Assembly: GCF_021596505.1 (NCBI RefSeq)
Contig: NZ_PJIZ01000009.1
Span: 47,297 to 111,296, forward strand
Length of the DNA stretch: 64,000 bases
Direction: 5' to 3'
DNA from: Nostoc sp. CMAA1605
GTDB taxonomy: Bacteria; Cyanobacteriota; Cyanobacteriia; Cyanobacteriales; Nostocaceae
Under the pieces are notes generated by a model that was not told the DNA's origin, made no database searches, and saw only the letters and a program-made list of their open reading frames with translations. Position numbers and translations under genes: made by a program. Below are positions 1 through 8,158 of the stretch, piece after piece (positions within the stretch are counted from its first letter, which is position 1; each line of letters starts with the position of its first letter).

Positions 1-272
1 TAAATTAAACCACTAATTGCCTCAATCAAATTTTCGCAGTCTTCAGCAGTTGGGCGATCGCCTAAATATTCTTTCACCCATGTGTAACATTCATTCGGTT
101 GCACAGGAACTAATTCATACAGCCAAGGCTTAATCTCTGGATCTGTGGCTAAACCTTTTGCTTGCGCGATTTCACGTAAATATTGCCGTTCTTCTGGTTG
201 AATTCTGCCATCAATCCATGCAGCTCCAATCAGAATCTTAACTAAATTCTTAACGTTGGCATCTGTTATCAT
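1..272 (-). CDS. TerB-like (tellurite resistance TerB domain) protein, 3' end beyond window
   Basis: An ATG at 272-270 on the minus strand opens a frame that runs off the window edge without a stop, so only the first 90 or so residues are visible. The translation begins MITDANVKNLVKILIGAAWI and continues through DGRIQPEERQYLREIA. That is the acidic helical pattern of TerB-family proteins, where DGxxxxxE residues form a metal-binding-like helix pair. TerB domains occur in stress-associated proteins of unclear biochemical role. The family call rests on the short N-terminal pattern only. The gene shares orientation with rsmB and lies 57 bp downstream of it. Confidence 0.6.
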   Translation of the reverse strand, partial: MITDANVKNLVKILIGAAWIDGRIQPEERQYLREIAQAKGLATDPEIKPWLYELVPVQPNECYTWVKEYLGDRPTAEDCENLIEAISGLI

Positions 273-329
273 TGCTGCCTCCTCTGAGAGATTCAGGCTT
301 CCATCAAATGGTACAATCCTTGATCGTAT

Positions 330-1679
330 TCACCCCGAATCGTTGGTTTTTCTTAAGCGCACCATGAAAAACCCGTCCATATCCTGACGATGAGGCCAGA
401 CTTTTAACCAACCAGGGGATGTAGTGTCAATCAAGTAAGGTAAATCACTGTTTAAAGCCTCAATTCGCCATTCAGGATGTTCTCCCAGAAACTCTGCAAT
501 GACACCTTCATTTTCGGCGGGATGTAACGTGCAAGTTGCGTAAACTAGCACACCACCGACTTTGACAAATTTCGATGTTTGTGATATGAGTTCTTTTTGC
601 AGTGTCGCCAGTTCTGCTACAGATGCGGGTGTTTGTCGCCAACGCGCATCTGCATGACGGTGTAAAGTCCCTAAACCGGAGCAAGGCGCATCTAACAAAA
701 CGCGGTCAGCTATATTGTGAAACTGGGGTAAATTCCGACTGTCACCAGTGCAAATCTCAATTGATTTTAGACCCAAGCGTTGGGCATTTTCCTTGAGTTT
801 ACGCAAACGGGAAGCAGTGCGATCGCCTGCCCAAATTTTGCCTTTGTCTCCCATTAACTCAGCAATGTGAGTTGTTTTACCCCCAGGCGCAGCACAAGCA
901 TCAATAATCGTCTCCCCTGGTTGGGGGTCAAGGATATGGCTGACTAATTGCGCGCTAGCGTCTTGAACCACCCACCAGCCTTGCTCAAAGCCTGGGAGAT
1001 TTTGAATTGCTCCCGTGTTGCCGATTAACCTTAAAGCTTGGGGTAAATTGGGTATGCGTCTGGCTAAAATCCCGGCCGAGTTTAACGCTGTTTCCACTTC
1101 TGCGATCGTAGTCCGTAGCGGATTAATTCTGAAATCGATGGTGGGTGTTTGGTTCATCCATTCACAGAGTCTTTCCGTCTCCTCCACACCCAACTGTTCT
1201 AACCAAACTTCGATGATCCAGTCAGGAAAACTGTGCAAAATTCCTAATCTTTCTCTGGGATTTTCTGGTAATTTCAATGGTTCTGACTGGTTTTCGGCTA
1301 AACGTACATACTGACGTAATAAACCGTTAACAAACCCTGCTAGTCCCGCAAAACCATTTTCCTTTGCTAGTTGAACTGTAGTATTGACAGCCGCCGATAC
1401 AGGAATGCGTTCTTGATAACGCAGTTGATAAAAGCCTAAATGTAAAATGCTGCGGAGTTCGCTAGGCTGTTGATGAGATTTTTTAGTAGCTAGTTGGTCA
1501 ATGATTGCGTCTAGGGTACGTTGTCTTCTGACACTGCCATAAACTAATTCTGTGACTAAGCGACGGTCAAGATCAGATAAATGAGATTTTCGTAACACTC
1601 TATCTAGCGCAACATCAGTATAAGCCCCCTTATGGACATCTTTGAGCGCAATGAAGGCGATTTGACGGGAATTGGTCAT
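330..1679 (-). CDS. rsmB: 16S rRNA (cytosine(967)-C5)-methyltransferase RsmB
   Basis: A 449-residue protein with the full two-part RsmB architecture. Residues about 1-135 form a NusB-like RNA-binding domain (RQIAFIALKDVHKGAYTDVA). The C-terminal half is a SAM-dependent m5C methyltransferase: the SAM loop is DACAAPGGKTTHIAEL, and the catalytic cysteines lie in DAPCSGLGTLHRH and in VYATCTLHPAENE. The family methylates C967 of 16S rRNA through a covalent cysteine adduct. Length and motifs are complete, and the ATG start precedes the NusB domain directly. It is divergent from the Sel1 gene and faces the TerB-like gene in the same direction. Confidence 0.93.
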   Translation of the reverse strand: MTNSRQIAFIALKDVHKGAYTDVALDRVLRKSHLSDLDRRLVTELVYGSVRRQRTLDAIIDQLATKKSHQQPSELRSILHLGFYQLRYQERIPVSAAVNTTVQLAKENGFAGLAGFVNGLLRQYVRLAENQSEPLKLPENPRERLGILHSFPDWIIEVWLEQLGVEETERLCEWMNQTPTIDFRINPLRTTIAEVETALNSAGILARRIPNLPQALRLIGNTGAIQNLPGFEQGWWVVQDASAQLVSHILDPQPGETIIDACAAPGGKTTHIAELMGDKGKIWAGDRTASRLRKLKENAQRLGLKSIEICTGDSRNLPQFHNIADRVLLDAPCSGLGTLHRHADARWRQTPASVAELATLQKELISQTSKFVKVGGVLVYATCTLHPAENEGVIAEFLGEHPEWRIEALNSDLPYLIDTTSPGWLKVWPHRQDMDGFFMVRLRKTNDSG

Positions 1680-1762
1680 GGAAAACCGGTAATTATTTAA
1701 ATAGCAAGGGTATTTAGACTAGAAAAAACCGCAATAATGTCATAAAAATAGAGCTAAATTCT

Positions 1763-2458
1763 ATGATTTATCTTGAGCAGGGTTTAATTGCCTATAAAAA
1801 GGGAGACTACCACACAGCTAAAAAGATTTTTACCAGATTGGCTACCCTCAATCGCAATGCTGACGCTCCTGATCCAACCGCAGCCGCTAACTATGATCAC
1901 ACTGCGGACACAGCCGGACATCCCCAAGCCGCCTATGATTTAGCAGCCCTTGGTCGTGGCGTTGAGCAAAATTATACAACATCTTTGTCTTGGTATCGTC
2001 GGGCGGCGGAGGCAGGGGTTTTAGAAGCAATGTTTGTGATGGGGACAATGTACGCCAATGGTGAAGGTGTCAAACAAGATTTTGAGACAGCCCAAAAGTG
2101 GTGGCTAAAAGCCGCCGCCCAAAATCATGCGATCGCCTCCTTCTACATCGGTCATTTGTATAACAATGGCGATGGAAGGGAACGCAACCCAGCCACCGCC
2201 GCCTACTGGTATCTGAAAGCTTGGAATGCAGGTCATGATCAAGCAGAAATCTACTTAAATAATTTATTACCCACCTTGGAAGAATTAGGGCGCGGGGGTG
2301 CGGCTGAAGCTCAAGCTTTGTTAGGAGCAATCTACTATACCATGTATGGTAACTACCCACAGGCGATAAATTGGCTACAACTCGCCACCGCCCAAGAACA
2401 CCCAGAAGCTACGCGCTTGCTGGGATATTGTTACGAACAGGGAGAAGGGGTTGAGTAA
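1763..2458 (+). CDS. Sel1-repeat (TPR-like) protein, truncated by in-frame TAA
   Basis: A 231-residue protein built of Sel1-like repeats, helical pairs of about 36 residues that scaffold protein contacts. Visible repeat cores include SWYRRAAEAGVLEAMFVMGTM, then a YANGEGVKQD turn, then WWLKAAAQNHAIASFYIGHL. The frame ends at TAA 2456-2458 immediately after a GEGVE turn. Directly after the stop the same frame reads DAAQAVDLYHRAAQLGDQFA, the next half of a Sel1 repeat, to a TAG at 2585-2587. A Q codon (CAA) changed to TAA would explain this. No signal peptide is visible. The partner and function are unknown. Confidence 0.75.
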   Translation: MIYLEQGLIAYKKGDYHTAKKIFTRLATLNRNADAPDPTAAANYDHTADTAGHPQAAYDLAALGRGVEQNYTTSLSWYRRAAEAGVLEAMFVMGTMYANGEGVKQDFETAQKWWLKAAAQNHAIASFYIGHLYNNGDGRERNPATAAYWYLKAWNAGHDQAEIYLNNLLPTLEELGRGGAAEAQALLGAIYYTMYGNYPQAINWLQLATAQEHPEATRLLGYCYEQGEGVE

Positions 2459-2587
2459 GATGCCGCACAGGCTGTAGATTTGTATCACCGTGCGGCGCAA
2501 CTGGGTGATCAATTTGCTCAATTGTTCTTCTGTGGAGGTAAGGGAACAGCAGCAGCCAAAATCCACTTATCTGAACTATTGTATTAG
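2459..2587 (+). pseudogene. Cut-off C-terminal Sel1 repeat of the preceding gene
   Basis: Forty-two codons in frame with the upstream Sel1 gene, from just after its TAA to a TAG at 2585-2587. They encode a recognisable Sel1 helix pair (AVDLYHRAAQLGDQFAQLFF) and a short tail ending SELLY. No start codon or ribosome-binding site precedes them, so they are best read as the lost C-terminus of the 1763 gene. Confidence 0.65.
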
Positions 2588-2606
2588 GTCAAATGCATAT
2601 TTGATT

Positions 2607-2641
2607 AAAAACCCCACTTTCTTCAAAAAAGCGGGGTTTTT
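2607..2641. terminator. Bidirectional hairpin terminator between Sel1 gene and invertase
   Basis: AAAAACCCC at 2607-2615 pairs with GGGGTTTTT at 2633-2641 around a 17-nt loop. The A/T flanks give a U-tract in either direction, so it can end both the plus-strand Sel1 transcript and the minus-strand invertase transcript, which converge here. Confidence 0.8.
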
Positions 2642-2661
2642 AATTTGTATGAGAAATCTAA

Positions 2662-4113
2662 TTAGATAGATATAGAAGTATCTACGCTGTTAATTTCAAA
2701 TTCACAGGCTCTAGAGACTAATTCTGACGGTAATTGATCAAATCTCACCAAGGATAAATAAGATTGGTCTTTCATCAATTCTTTAGCAAGTAAAAAACCT
2801 GCGATCGTCCAGGTTTGATATTTTCTCGATTGCTTACCAATCAATCTGCCTTTCTTGCCATCATAATATTCTGGCCATTCATCTTCTAATAGTCTAGCTT
2901 GGGCAATTTCAATTGCTTTACTTGCTAGATAAGGTTTATTAGTTTTAATTGCTGCTGCTGTTAACATCCACATCAAAACAGGCCAGCTACCTGCATTATG
3001 ATATGACCAAGGTATATTTTTCGGGTCGCATCCTGTGACGATTCTATACTCTTCATCTTCTAAAGCTGGGTAACAGATTTTCATGGGCATATCTCCCACT
3101 AAATCTTCCCATCTTTCTTCAATCAAACTCATAATTGATTGGGCTTGTTCTTCTGTAGCGAGGTCAGAAATGACCGCCATCAAATTACCTAGTGCGAAAA
3201 ATCTTGTATCTAACTGGGATGGCCCCACATTTCCAGCTAAATAACCACCTTTTTTGGGTAGCCATTTATCTAATTCATAATAGGGAATAGAGTCTACATA
3301 GATGTTAAAAAGATTGACGGCTGTTTTACCGTATTCCTCACTTTTAAAGCGATAAATAGCATTGAGGCGATTGATATCTATCCAATAATGTTGGCGAATA
3401 TGGGCGCATAAAAGTGGAAGACGGTTATCAATGGCTTCGACAACATCTTGATTACCTTGACAGATTAACATCTCCCGCGCCGCACGCAAAGCCGCATAAA
3501 ATAGAACTTGCAATTCCAGAGGATGACCATAAATCCCCAAACGGCGGTCAATCATACAAGCACCATCTGGAACTAACAGCGTGGGATACATATCAAAGCG
3601 ATTCGCCAGACAGATTTCCATAATTAGCCTAATACCTGTTTGGAATTCAGGCTGATAGGCTAAAGAAAAATCTTTGGTGGCGACTACATAGGAGTGCAAT
3701 AAAATAATCCACCATAAACAGGAGTCTACAGGTGTGACTCTAGCGATCGCGTGTTCACCAAAATCAGCTTCTAAATACTCTTCGCCGTTATCTGATACTA
3801 CTTTAAAACTGGCTGGGATTAAACCCCTACCAGGCTTATACGCGTCTAATTGTCTTTCTTTGGGTTGTAACTTTAAAGTTTCTTCTAAAAAGTTGCGAAC
3901 AATCTCTGTCCTACCCTTGATGAGAAAAAGTAAAGCTGACGAAACAAAATCTCGCACAAAACATTGGTCGTAATTCAATGCTTCTACAGAAACATCATAA
4001 GCGGCGACTGTACCGACGGGACGACCTTTATAATATATGATGGATTTCTCTATTGCTTCCCACGCCGAGGCTTCTATACTTTCTTCTGTTAGTAATTCAT
4101 TTACCTTTTGCAT
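2662..4113 (-). CDS. Alkaline/neutral invertase, glycoside hydrolase family 100
   Basis: A 483-residue cytosolic enzyme that splits sucrose into glucose and fructose near neutral pH. It has the family landmarks: [14 protein letters not shown] near the start, [17 protein letters not shown] in the middle and [19 protein letters not shown] near the end. By my codon count the Asp of MIDRR is residue 189 and the Glu of WPEYYD is residue 415. These are one higher than the catalytic Asp188/Glu414 reported for Anabaena InvA, so both catalytic residues appear present. There is no signal peptide. In heterocystous cyanobacteria these invertases feed sucrose carbon to metabolism, including in heterocysts. 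I cannot tell whether this is the InvA or InvB orthologue. It stands alone, ending against the bidirectional terminator. Confidence 0.92.
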   Translation of the reverse strand: MQKVNELLTEESIEASAWEAIEKSIIYYKGRPVGTVAAYDVSVEALNYDQCFVRDFVSSALLFLIKGRTEIVRNFLEETLKLQPKERQLDAYKPGRGLIPASFKVVSDNGEEYLEADFGEHAIARVTPVDSCLWWIILLHSYVVATKDFSLAYQPEFQTGIRLIMEICLANRFDMYPTLLVPDGACMIDRRLGIYGHPLELQVLFYAALRAAREMLICQGNQDVVEAIDNRLPLLCAHIRQHYWIDINRLNAIYRFKSEEYGKTAVNLFNIYVDSIPYYELDKWLPKKGGYLAGNVGPSQLDTRFFALGNLMAVISDLATEEQAQSIMSLIEERWEDLVGDMPMKICYPALEDEEYRIVTGCDPKNIPWSYHNAGSWPVLMWMLTAAAIKTNKPYLASKAIEIAQARLLEDEWPEYYDGKKGRLIGKQSRKYQTWTIAGFLLAKELMKDQSYLSLVRFDQLPSELVSRACEFEINSVDTSISI

Positions 4114-4968
4114 CGCCAGACTAACTCCATTGAGGGTGTAAATTGATGGTAGATGCGCTTACTTTTGTGAGGGTTTTTACTTGGGTTCAGCATAACAGAG
4201 AGCAGGTTTTGCTATTGCAAAAATCTCCCAAAATAAGCAGCTTAAGCTGAATATCTCAAGCTGTTCATAGTGTGTGTGTATAATGTTTGATGGTGAATTA
4301 ATTCACTACTAATCAATTATCCTTGTGGTAGTCTACAACTAGCTGTGATTCCATACACAAGTAATCATCATGATTAATAGATACAGTCATGACAGATATA
4401 TTTTTAGCTTAACCAATGCTCTTGTGTGTGTGTAGAGCTTTCCTTTACCAAACAAAAACATATCTCTCAAACTGTATAAGGGTTGTATGAAGTGAAGTCT
4501 TTGTGACTTCGGGTAATCTTTACTCAGTTAGGATCTATTTTTCAAGATTATTTTTCCCCTACAAATTAATAACTTATAACTTTTTGTGAAAATTGGCAAT
4601 AAGATTAATTACAATTTGGCAGATGTCAATACCTATAAGGGATTATATATTTTACCCAATAGGAATATAAACTAGTGTGATTACTGGAGTGCAGCCACTA
4701 GCTTGTCATAGACAATCAAGCTAGTATGGGGTTAACACGATAGAAGGAATGTAGGCGATCGCCTCTGCAACATCAACATTTTTCAGAGATGATCTCTTAG
4801 CACACACCAAGCAACAACTTTAACTTGATTTATAAGATATTCCTTAATCTCATCATTAGACAAAACAATAGATTCAGTTAATTACTTCATATAGAGCGTT
4901 TCTGTAGCATTGCTTTTTCCATCTCCATCGCCAAGTTCACAACGTCTAAAGGTATGGTATTGACCTCC
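4114..4968. other. Gene-free stretch upstream of invertase
   Basis: About 850 bp, A+T-rich, with no convincing coding frame on either strand. It should hold the invertase promoter. A perfect 9-bp inverted repeat, ACTAGCTTG at 4697-4705 and CAAGCTAGT at 4717-4725, is the clearest structure and has no following T-run. One HIP1 site lies near 4755. The last 40 or so bases may already belong to the right end of the neighbouring insertion element. Confidence 0.5.
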
Positions 4969-5001
4969 TCTCCCGCTACATTGCTTGCAATTAGCGGGAG
5001 A
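4969..5001. repeat. Right-end hairpin of the tnpB element
   Basis: TCTCCCGCTA (4969-4978) pairs perfectly with TAGCGGGAGA (4992-5001), and inside it ATTGC (4980-4984) pairs with GCAAT (4987-4991). The hairpin lies just past the tnpB stop. In related elements the 3' end of tnpB and this right end are transcribed as the omega (re)RNA that guides TnpB, so this is the expected 3' part of that RNA. Confidence 0.75.
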
Positions 5002-5009
5002 TTCCAACA

Positions 5010-6230
5010 TTACTGTTGAATCTTCCTCTTTCCACGAGATGATTTACTCACAGAAGTTACCTTCTTTGAGCAGGGAGCAAACTCTCCAGAAGCGTGAATT
5101 CCCGACAGTCCATCGGTATTTTTAATCAGTTCTAATCCTTTATTGAGGATATTAATTGCAGCGTTTTTGTCGCGACAATCAGTATAGAGACAATGTGGAC
5201 ACTGATGGGTTCTTGTACTCAAAGTTTTGTGTACCGGATGCCCACAATTACTACAATTAATGGTCGTATTGTGGGGAGGCACAGCTATGACAATTCGCCC
5301 ATACACTTTGCCAAAATATTCCAACCAATGTGTAAAAATTGACCAACTTGCATCGGAAATACTTTTTGCAAGGTGGTGATTTTTCATCATATTCCTTACC
5401 TGCAAGTTCTCATATGCCACGATGTCTGCCGACTTCACTACGCATTGAGCTAATTTCACTGCCCAATCCTTGCGCTGGCGAGTAACTTTCAGATGTTTGA
5501 TTCCCAGTCGATTTCGTGCTTTGACACGATTTTTCGACCCTTTGGCACAACGAGATAGCTTTCGTTGTGCTTTTTTTAATGCTTTTTCGGATTTTCTCAG
5601 ATACCGAGGATTTTCTACCTTATTACCATCAGAATCGGTGTAAAAACTGGATAAGCCTAAATCAATACCCAAAAATTTACCTGTGGGTTCTAATTCTTCT
5701 TTCCTGTCGTGGTCAACGCAGAATTGAATATATATTCCATCGACACGACGAACTATTCTGACCCGTTTTATCTGACTTATTTGATAGTAATTAAGGTCAC
5801 GGGTTCCCATTAACTTCATTGTTCCGACACCAAATTTATCTGTGAATGTAATGAATTGACGACACTCTGAAAGAGTCCAGCCTGATTGCTTATACTCAAC
5901 AGATAATCTAGTTTGAAATCTCCGAAATTTTGGAAATCCTTTCTTGCCCGGAATCTTTTTCTGGCAATTGTCAAAAAATCTTGCAATTGCTGCCCATGCT
6001 CGTTCTGCCATTGCCTGTCTTGCCGTTGAGTTTAGCTTTGACACCCAAGGAAAGGCAGGATTATCTGATAGAACTTTTGTGTATTTGTTTAAGTCGTAAC
6101 CGTTCTTTGCATGACCATCTAACCAATGGCGCAAGCAAGAATTACGCACAAAAAGAGCAGTTCTTAAGAGTTCATTTATCTTAAGTAACTGCTCTTTTGT
6201 TGCCTCTGCTTTGGCTTCGTAGACTATCAT
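5010..6230 (-). CDS. tnpB: TnpB, RNA-guided endonuclease of IS200/IS605 family
   Basis: A 406-residue OrfB/TnpB protein. By codon count the RuvC-like triad is complete: Asp190 in FLGIDLGLSSF, Glu274 in VAYENLQVRN and Asp354 in DCRDKNAAINIL. These sit close to the D191/E278/D361 of ISDra2 TnpB. A zinc ribbon, CSNCG to CPHC, lies between the Glu and the last Asp. TnpB proteins cut DNA next to a short target motif under guidance of an RNA from the element's right end, which helps retain the element. The frame is intact, so nuclease activity is plausible. The basic C-terminal tail (KSSRGKRKIQQ) is probably encoded within the start of the guide-RNA region. Confidence 0.92.
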   Translation of the reverse strand: MIVYEAKAEATKEQLLKINELLRTALFVRNSCLRHWLDGHAKNGYDLNKYTKVLSDNPAFPWVSKLNSTARQAMAERAWAAIARFFDNCQKKIPGKKGFPKFRRFQTRLSVEYKQSGWTLSECRQFITFTDKFGVGTMKLMGTRDLNYYQISQIKRVRIVRRVDGIYIQFCVDHDRKEELEPTGKFLGIDLGLSSFYTDSDGNKVENPRYLRKSEKALKKAQRKLSRCAKGSKNRVKARNRLGIKHLKVTRQRKDWAVKLAQCVVKSADIVAYENLQVRNMMKNHHLAKSISDASWSIFTHWLEYFGKVYGRIVIAVPPHNTTINCSNCGHPVHKTLSTRTHQCPHCLYTDCRDKNAAINILNKGLELIKNTDGLSGIHASGEFAPCSKKVTSVSKSSRGKRKIQQ

Positions 6231-6269
6231 GTATTGACGGAATTACTATCAATTAGATTACCATATTTA

Positions 6270-6346
6270 CGATTAAAAACTCAACTACCACTCACACTTA
6301 TCTCGCTATGCTCGATTCCGTTTTAGGGGTGTCTCGTTTTTAATCG
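6270..6346. repeat. Long inverted repeat in the left end of the tnpB element
   Basis: CGATTAAAAAC at 6270-6280 is the exact reverse complement of GTTTTTAATCG at 6336-6346, with 55 nt between. It lies between the tnpB start and the left-end hairpin and probably belongs to the element's upstream regulatory or end structure. Confidence 0.55.
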
Positions 6347-6353
6347 ACATTCA

Positions 6354-6387
6354 TCTCCCGCTACACTGCCTTGCAGTTAGGGGGAGT
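6354..6387. repeat. Left-end hairpin of the tnpB element
   Basis: TCTCCCGCTA at 6354-6363 pairs, with one mismatch, with TAGGGGGAG at 6378-6386. CTGC (6366-6369) pairs with GCAG (6373-6376) inside. It resembles the 4969-5001 hairpin in sequence and orientation, as expected for the two ends of one IS200/IS605 element. Confidence 0.65.
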
Positions 6388-6438
6388 CTTCTGGCTTATG
6401 CTAGATAAAAGCGAAGCCTTGATAAGACAAACATATAT

Positions 6439-7638
6439 ATGACCTTGGTTGATTCTCAGAAGCACAAAAAAGCTAAAGCCCTCAAACCTGGTAGCCGTCG
6501 TCCTGCTAAAGAACTATGCAGCGAGTGCGGACTGTGCGATACATATTACATTCACTATGTCAAGGAAGCCTGTGCTTTTATCACCCAACAGATAGATACC
6601 TTAGAAGCACAAGCACACACCCGTTCTCGCCATCTCGATAACCCCGATGAACTATACTTTGGCGTACATCAAGAGATGATGGCGGCGCGAAAACAACAAC
6701 CCATCGAAGGCGCACAATGGACAGGGATTGTTAGCAGCATAGCCATAGAAATGCTCAACCGTGGACTAGTCGAAGGTGTTGTCTGTGTCCAAAACAGTAA
6801 AGAAGACCGCTTCCAACCCGTACCTGTAATTGCCCGTACCCCAGAAGAAATACTAGCAGCGAGGGTAAATAAACCTACCCTTTCCCCCAACCTTTCCATA
6901 TTGGAACAGGTAGAACAATCGGGGATGAAGCGATTATTGGTAATTGGTGTGGGTTGCCAAATCCAAGCACTCAGGGCGGTAGAAAAAAAACTAGGTTTAG
7001 AGAAACTCTATGTTTTAGGTACACCGTGCGTAGATAACGTTACCCGTGCCGGACTGCAAAAATTCTTAGAAACCACCAGCCGATCGCCACAGACAGTAGT
7101 ACATTACGAATTCATGCAAGACTTCCGCATTCACTTCAAGCATGAAGACGGCTCAATTGAGAAAGTCCCCTTCTTTGGCTTAAAAACTAACCAACTTAAA
7201 GATATCTTTGCGCCTTCCTGCATGAGTTGTTTTGATTACGTCAACTCTTTAGCGGATTTAGTCGTCGGTTATATGGGCGCGCCCTTTGGCTGGCAATGGA
7301 TTCTTGTACGCAATGATACAGGGAAAGAAATGCTGGAGTTAGTCAAAGACCAGTTAGACACTCAGCCTGTGATGTCTGAAGGGAATCGGAAAGAGGCTGT
7401 ACAGCAGGGGATAACTGCTTATGACAAAGCTGTAACTTTGCCGATGTGGGTAGCAAAACTGATGGGGGTGGTGATTGATAAAATTGGCCCTAAAGGTTTG
7501 GAGTATGCGCGGTTCTCGATGGATTCGCACTTCACACGAAATTATTTGTATGTGAAGCGGAATCATCCTGAGAAGTTGGAAGATCATGTGCCGGAGTTTG
7601 CCAAGCGGATCATTGGGCAGTATAGGTTGCCGGAGTGA
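6439..7638 (+). CDS. bciB: 3,8-divinyl chlorophyllide a 8-vinyl reductase, BciB (FrhB/FdhB family)
   Basis: A 399-residue protein of the coenzyme F420 hydrogenase beta-subunit family. In cyanobacteria this member (Slr1923 of Synechocystis) is the ferredoxin-dependent 8-vinyl reductase of chlorophyll synthesis. It uses two Fe-S clusters and FAD to turn the 8-vinyl group into ethyl. Cluster cysteines are visible in LCSECGLCDTYY, in GTPCVDNV and in SCMSCFDYV. MGAPFGWQWILVRN is the conserved flavin-side segment. The ATG at 6439 precedes a short basic leader and the first cysteine motif at about residue 27. It is a single gene downstream of the IS element, whose insertion may have replaced part of its upstream region. 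Confidence 0.9.
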   Translation: MTLVDSQKHKKAKALKPGSRRPAKELCSECGLCDTYYIHYVKEACAFITQQIDTLEAQAHTRSRHLDNPDELYFGVHQEMMAARKQQPIEGAQWTGIVSSIAIEMLNRGLVEGVVCVQNSKEDRFQPVPVIARTPEEILAARVNKPTLSPNLSILEQVEQSGMKRLLVIGVGCQIQALRAVEKKLGLEKLYVLGTPCVDNVTRAGLQKFLETTSRSPQTVVHYEFMQDFRIHFKHEDGSIEKVPFFGLKTNQLKDIFAPSCMSCFDYVNSLADLVVGYMGAPFGWQWILVRNDTGKEMLELVKDQLDTQPVMSEGNRKEAVQQGITAYDKAVTLPMWVAKLMGVVIDKIGPKGLEYARFSMDSHFTRNYLYVKRNHPEKLEDHVPEFAKRIIGQYRLPE

Positions 7639-7658
7639 TCACGCAGAGACGCAGAGGC
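7639..7658. repeat. Inverted repeat arm flanking the GxxExxY gene (left)
   Basis: TCACGCAGAGACGCAGAGGC begins directly after the bciB stop codon. It matches the reverse complement of 8119-8138 at 19 of 20 positions. The CGCAGAGGCGCAGAG motif is a common interspersed repeat in filamentous cyanobacteria. A related form with A for G lies at about 15508-15530. Confidence 0.75.
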
Positions 7659-7669
7659 GCGGAGAGTTT

Positions 7670-8047
7670 TTAGAGGTTATTGACTACGCGGGAGATGCCG
7701 TCTTTGATGAGTGTGACGTTGAAGTTGATGAGTAATCCGACTCGTTTATCAGCAAGGCGGAGGTAGGTTAGTAGTTGCTTTTTATGTACTGGATGAATAG
7801 TTTCCACTGATTTGAGTTCGATAATTACTTGATTTTCGACGACTAAATCAGCACGGAAACCTTCATCCAAACGTATACCTTCATAAAACACAGGAATCAC
7901 TACCTGTCTATCAACCTTTAACTTCCGCCTCCGTAACTCAAAATCCATCACCGATTCATAAACCGACTCCAACAAACCAGGCCCCAACTTTGTGAGAACC
8001 TTGTAAGCAGCATCCACCACCACACCCGAAATCTCATTCTCAACCAT
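7670..8047 (-). CDS. GxxExxY family protein (PD-(D/E)XK-like)
   Basis: A 125-residue protein carrying the name-giving motif in GPGLLESVYESVMDFEL. A nuclease-like core follows: GFRADLVVENQVIIELKSVE, the D-x(n)-ExK pattern of PD-(D/E)XK enzymes, then HKKQLLTYLRLADKRVGLLINF. Length fits the TIGR04256 family. The function is not established; a nuclease role is inferred from the fold. The gene sits alone between two inverted repeat arms and is transcribed opposite to bciB. It looks like an inserted small cassette rather than part of either neighbour's operon. Confidence 0.88.
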   Translation of the reverse strand: MVENEISGVVVDAAYKVLTKLGPGLLESVYESVMDFELRRRKLKVDRQVVIPVFYEGIRLDEGFRADLVVENQVIIELKSVETIHPVHKKQLLTYLRLADKRVGLLINFNVTLIKDGISRVVNNL

Positions 8048-8118
8048 AAAACCTCTTGCACCTCACTCTCTGCGCGCCAGTTGCTTCAAGTCGGCAGAGC
8101 CGCCCAACGCACTGGCTT

Positions 8119-8138
8119 GCCTCTGCGCCTCTGCGTGA
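8119..8138. repeat. Inverted repeat arm flanking the GxxExxY gene (right)
   Basis: GCCTCTGCGCCTCTGCGTGA is the reverse complement of 7639-7658 with one mismatch. Together the arms enclose a 500-bp block holding only the GxxExxY gene. Confidence 0.75.
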
Positions 8139-8158
8139 GACAATCTTAACTCATGTAC

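Larger units (their letters stand above)
4969..6387 (-). mobile_element. tnpB-only IS200/IS605-type element (IS1341-like)
   Basis: One tnpB gene lies between two similar imperfect hairpins in the same orientation: 4969-5001 beyond its 3' end and 6354-6387 beyond its 5' end. Both share TCTCCCGCTAC and a CTGC/ATTGC inner palindrome. Subterminal hairpins of this kind are the substrates of Y1 transposase TnpA in IS200/IS605 elements. No tnpA is present, so the copy could move only with help in trans. The exact element ends, which in this family lie some bases outside the hairpins, cannot be fixed without an empty site. It separates the invertase from bciB. Confidence 0.75.
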
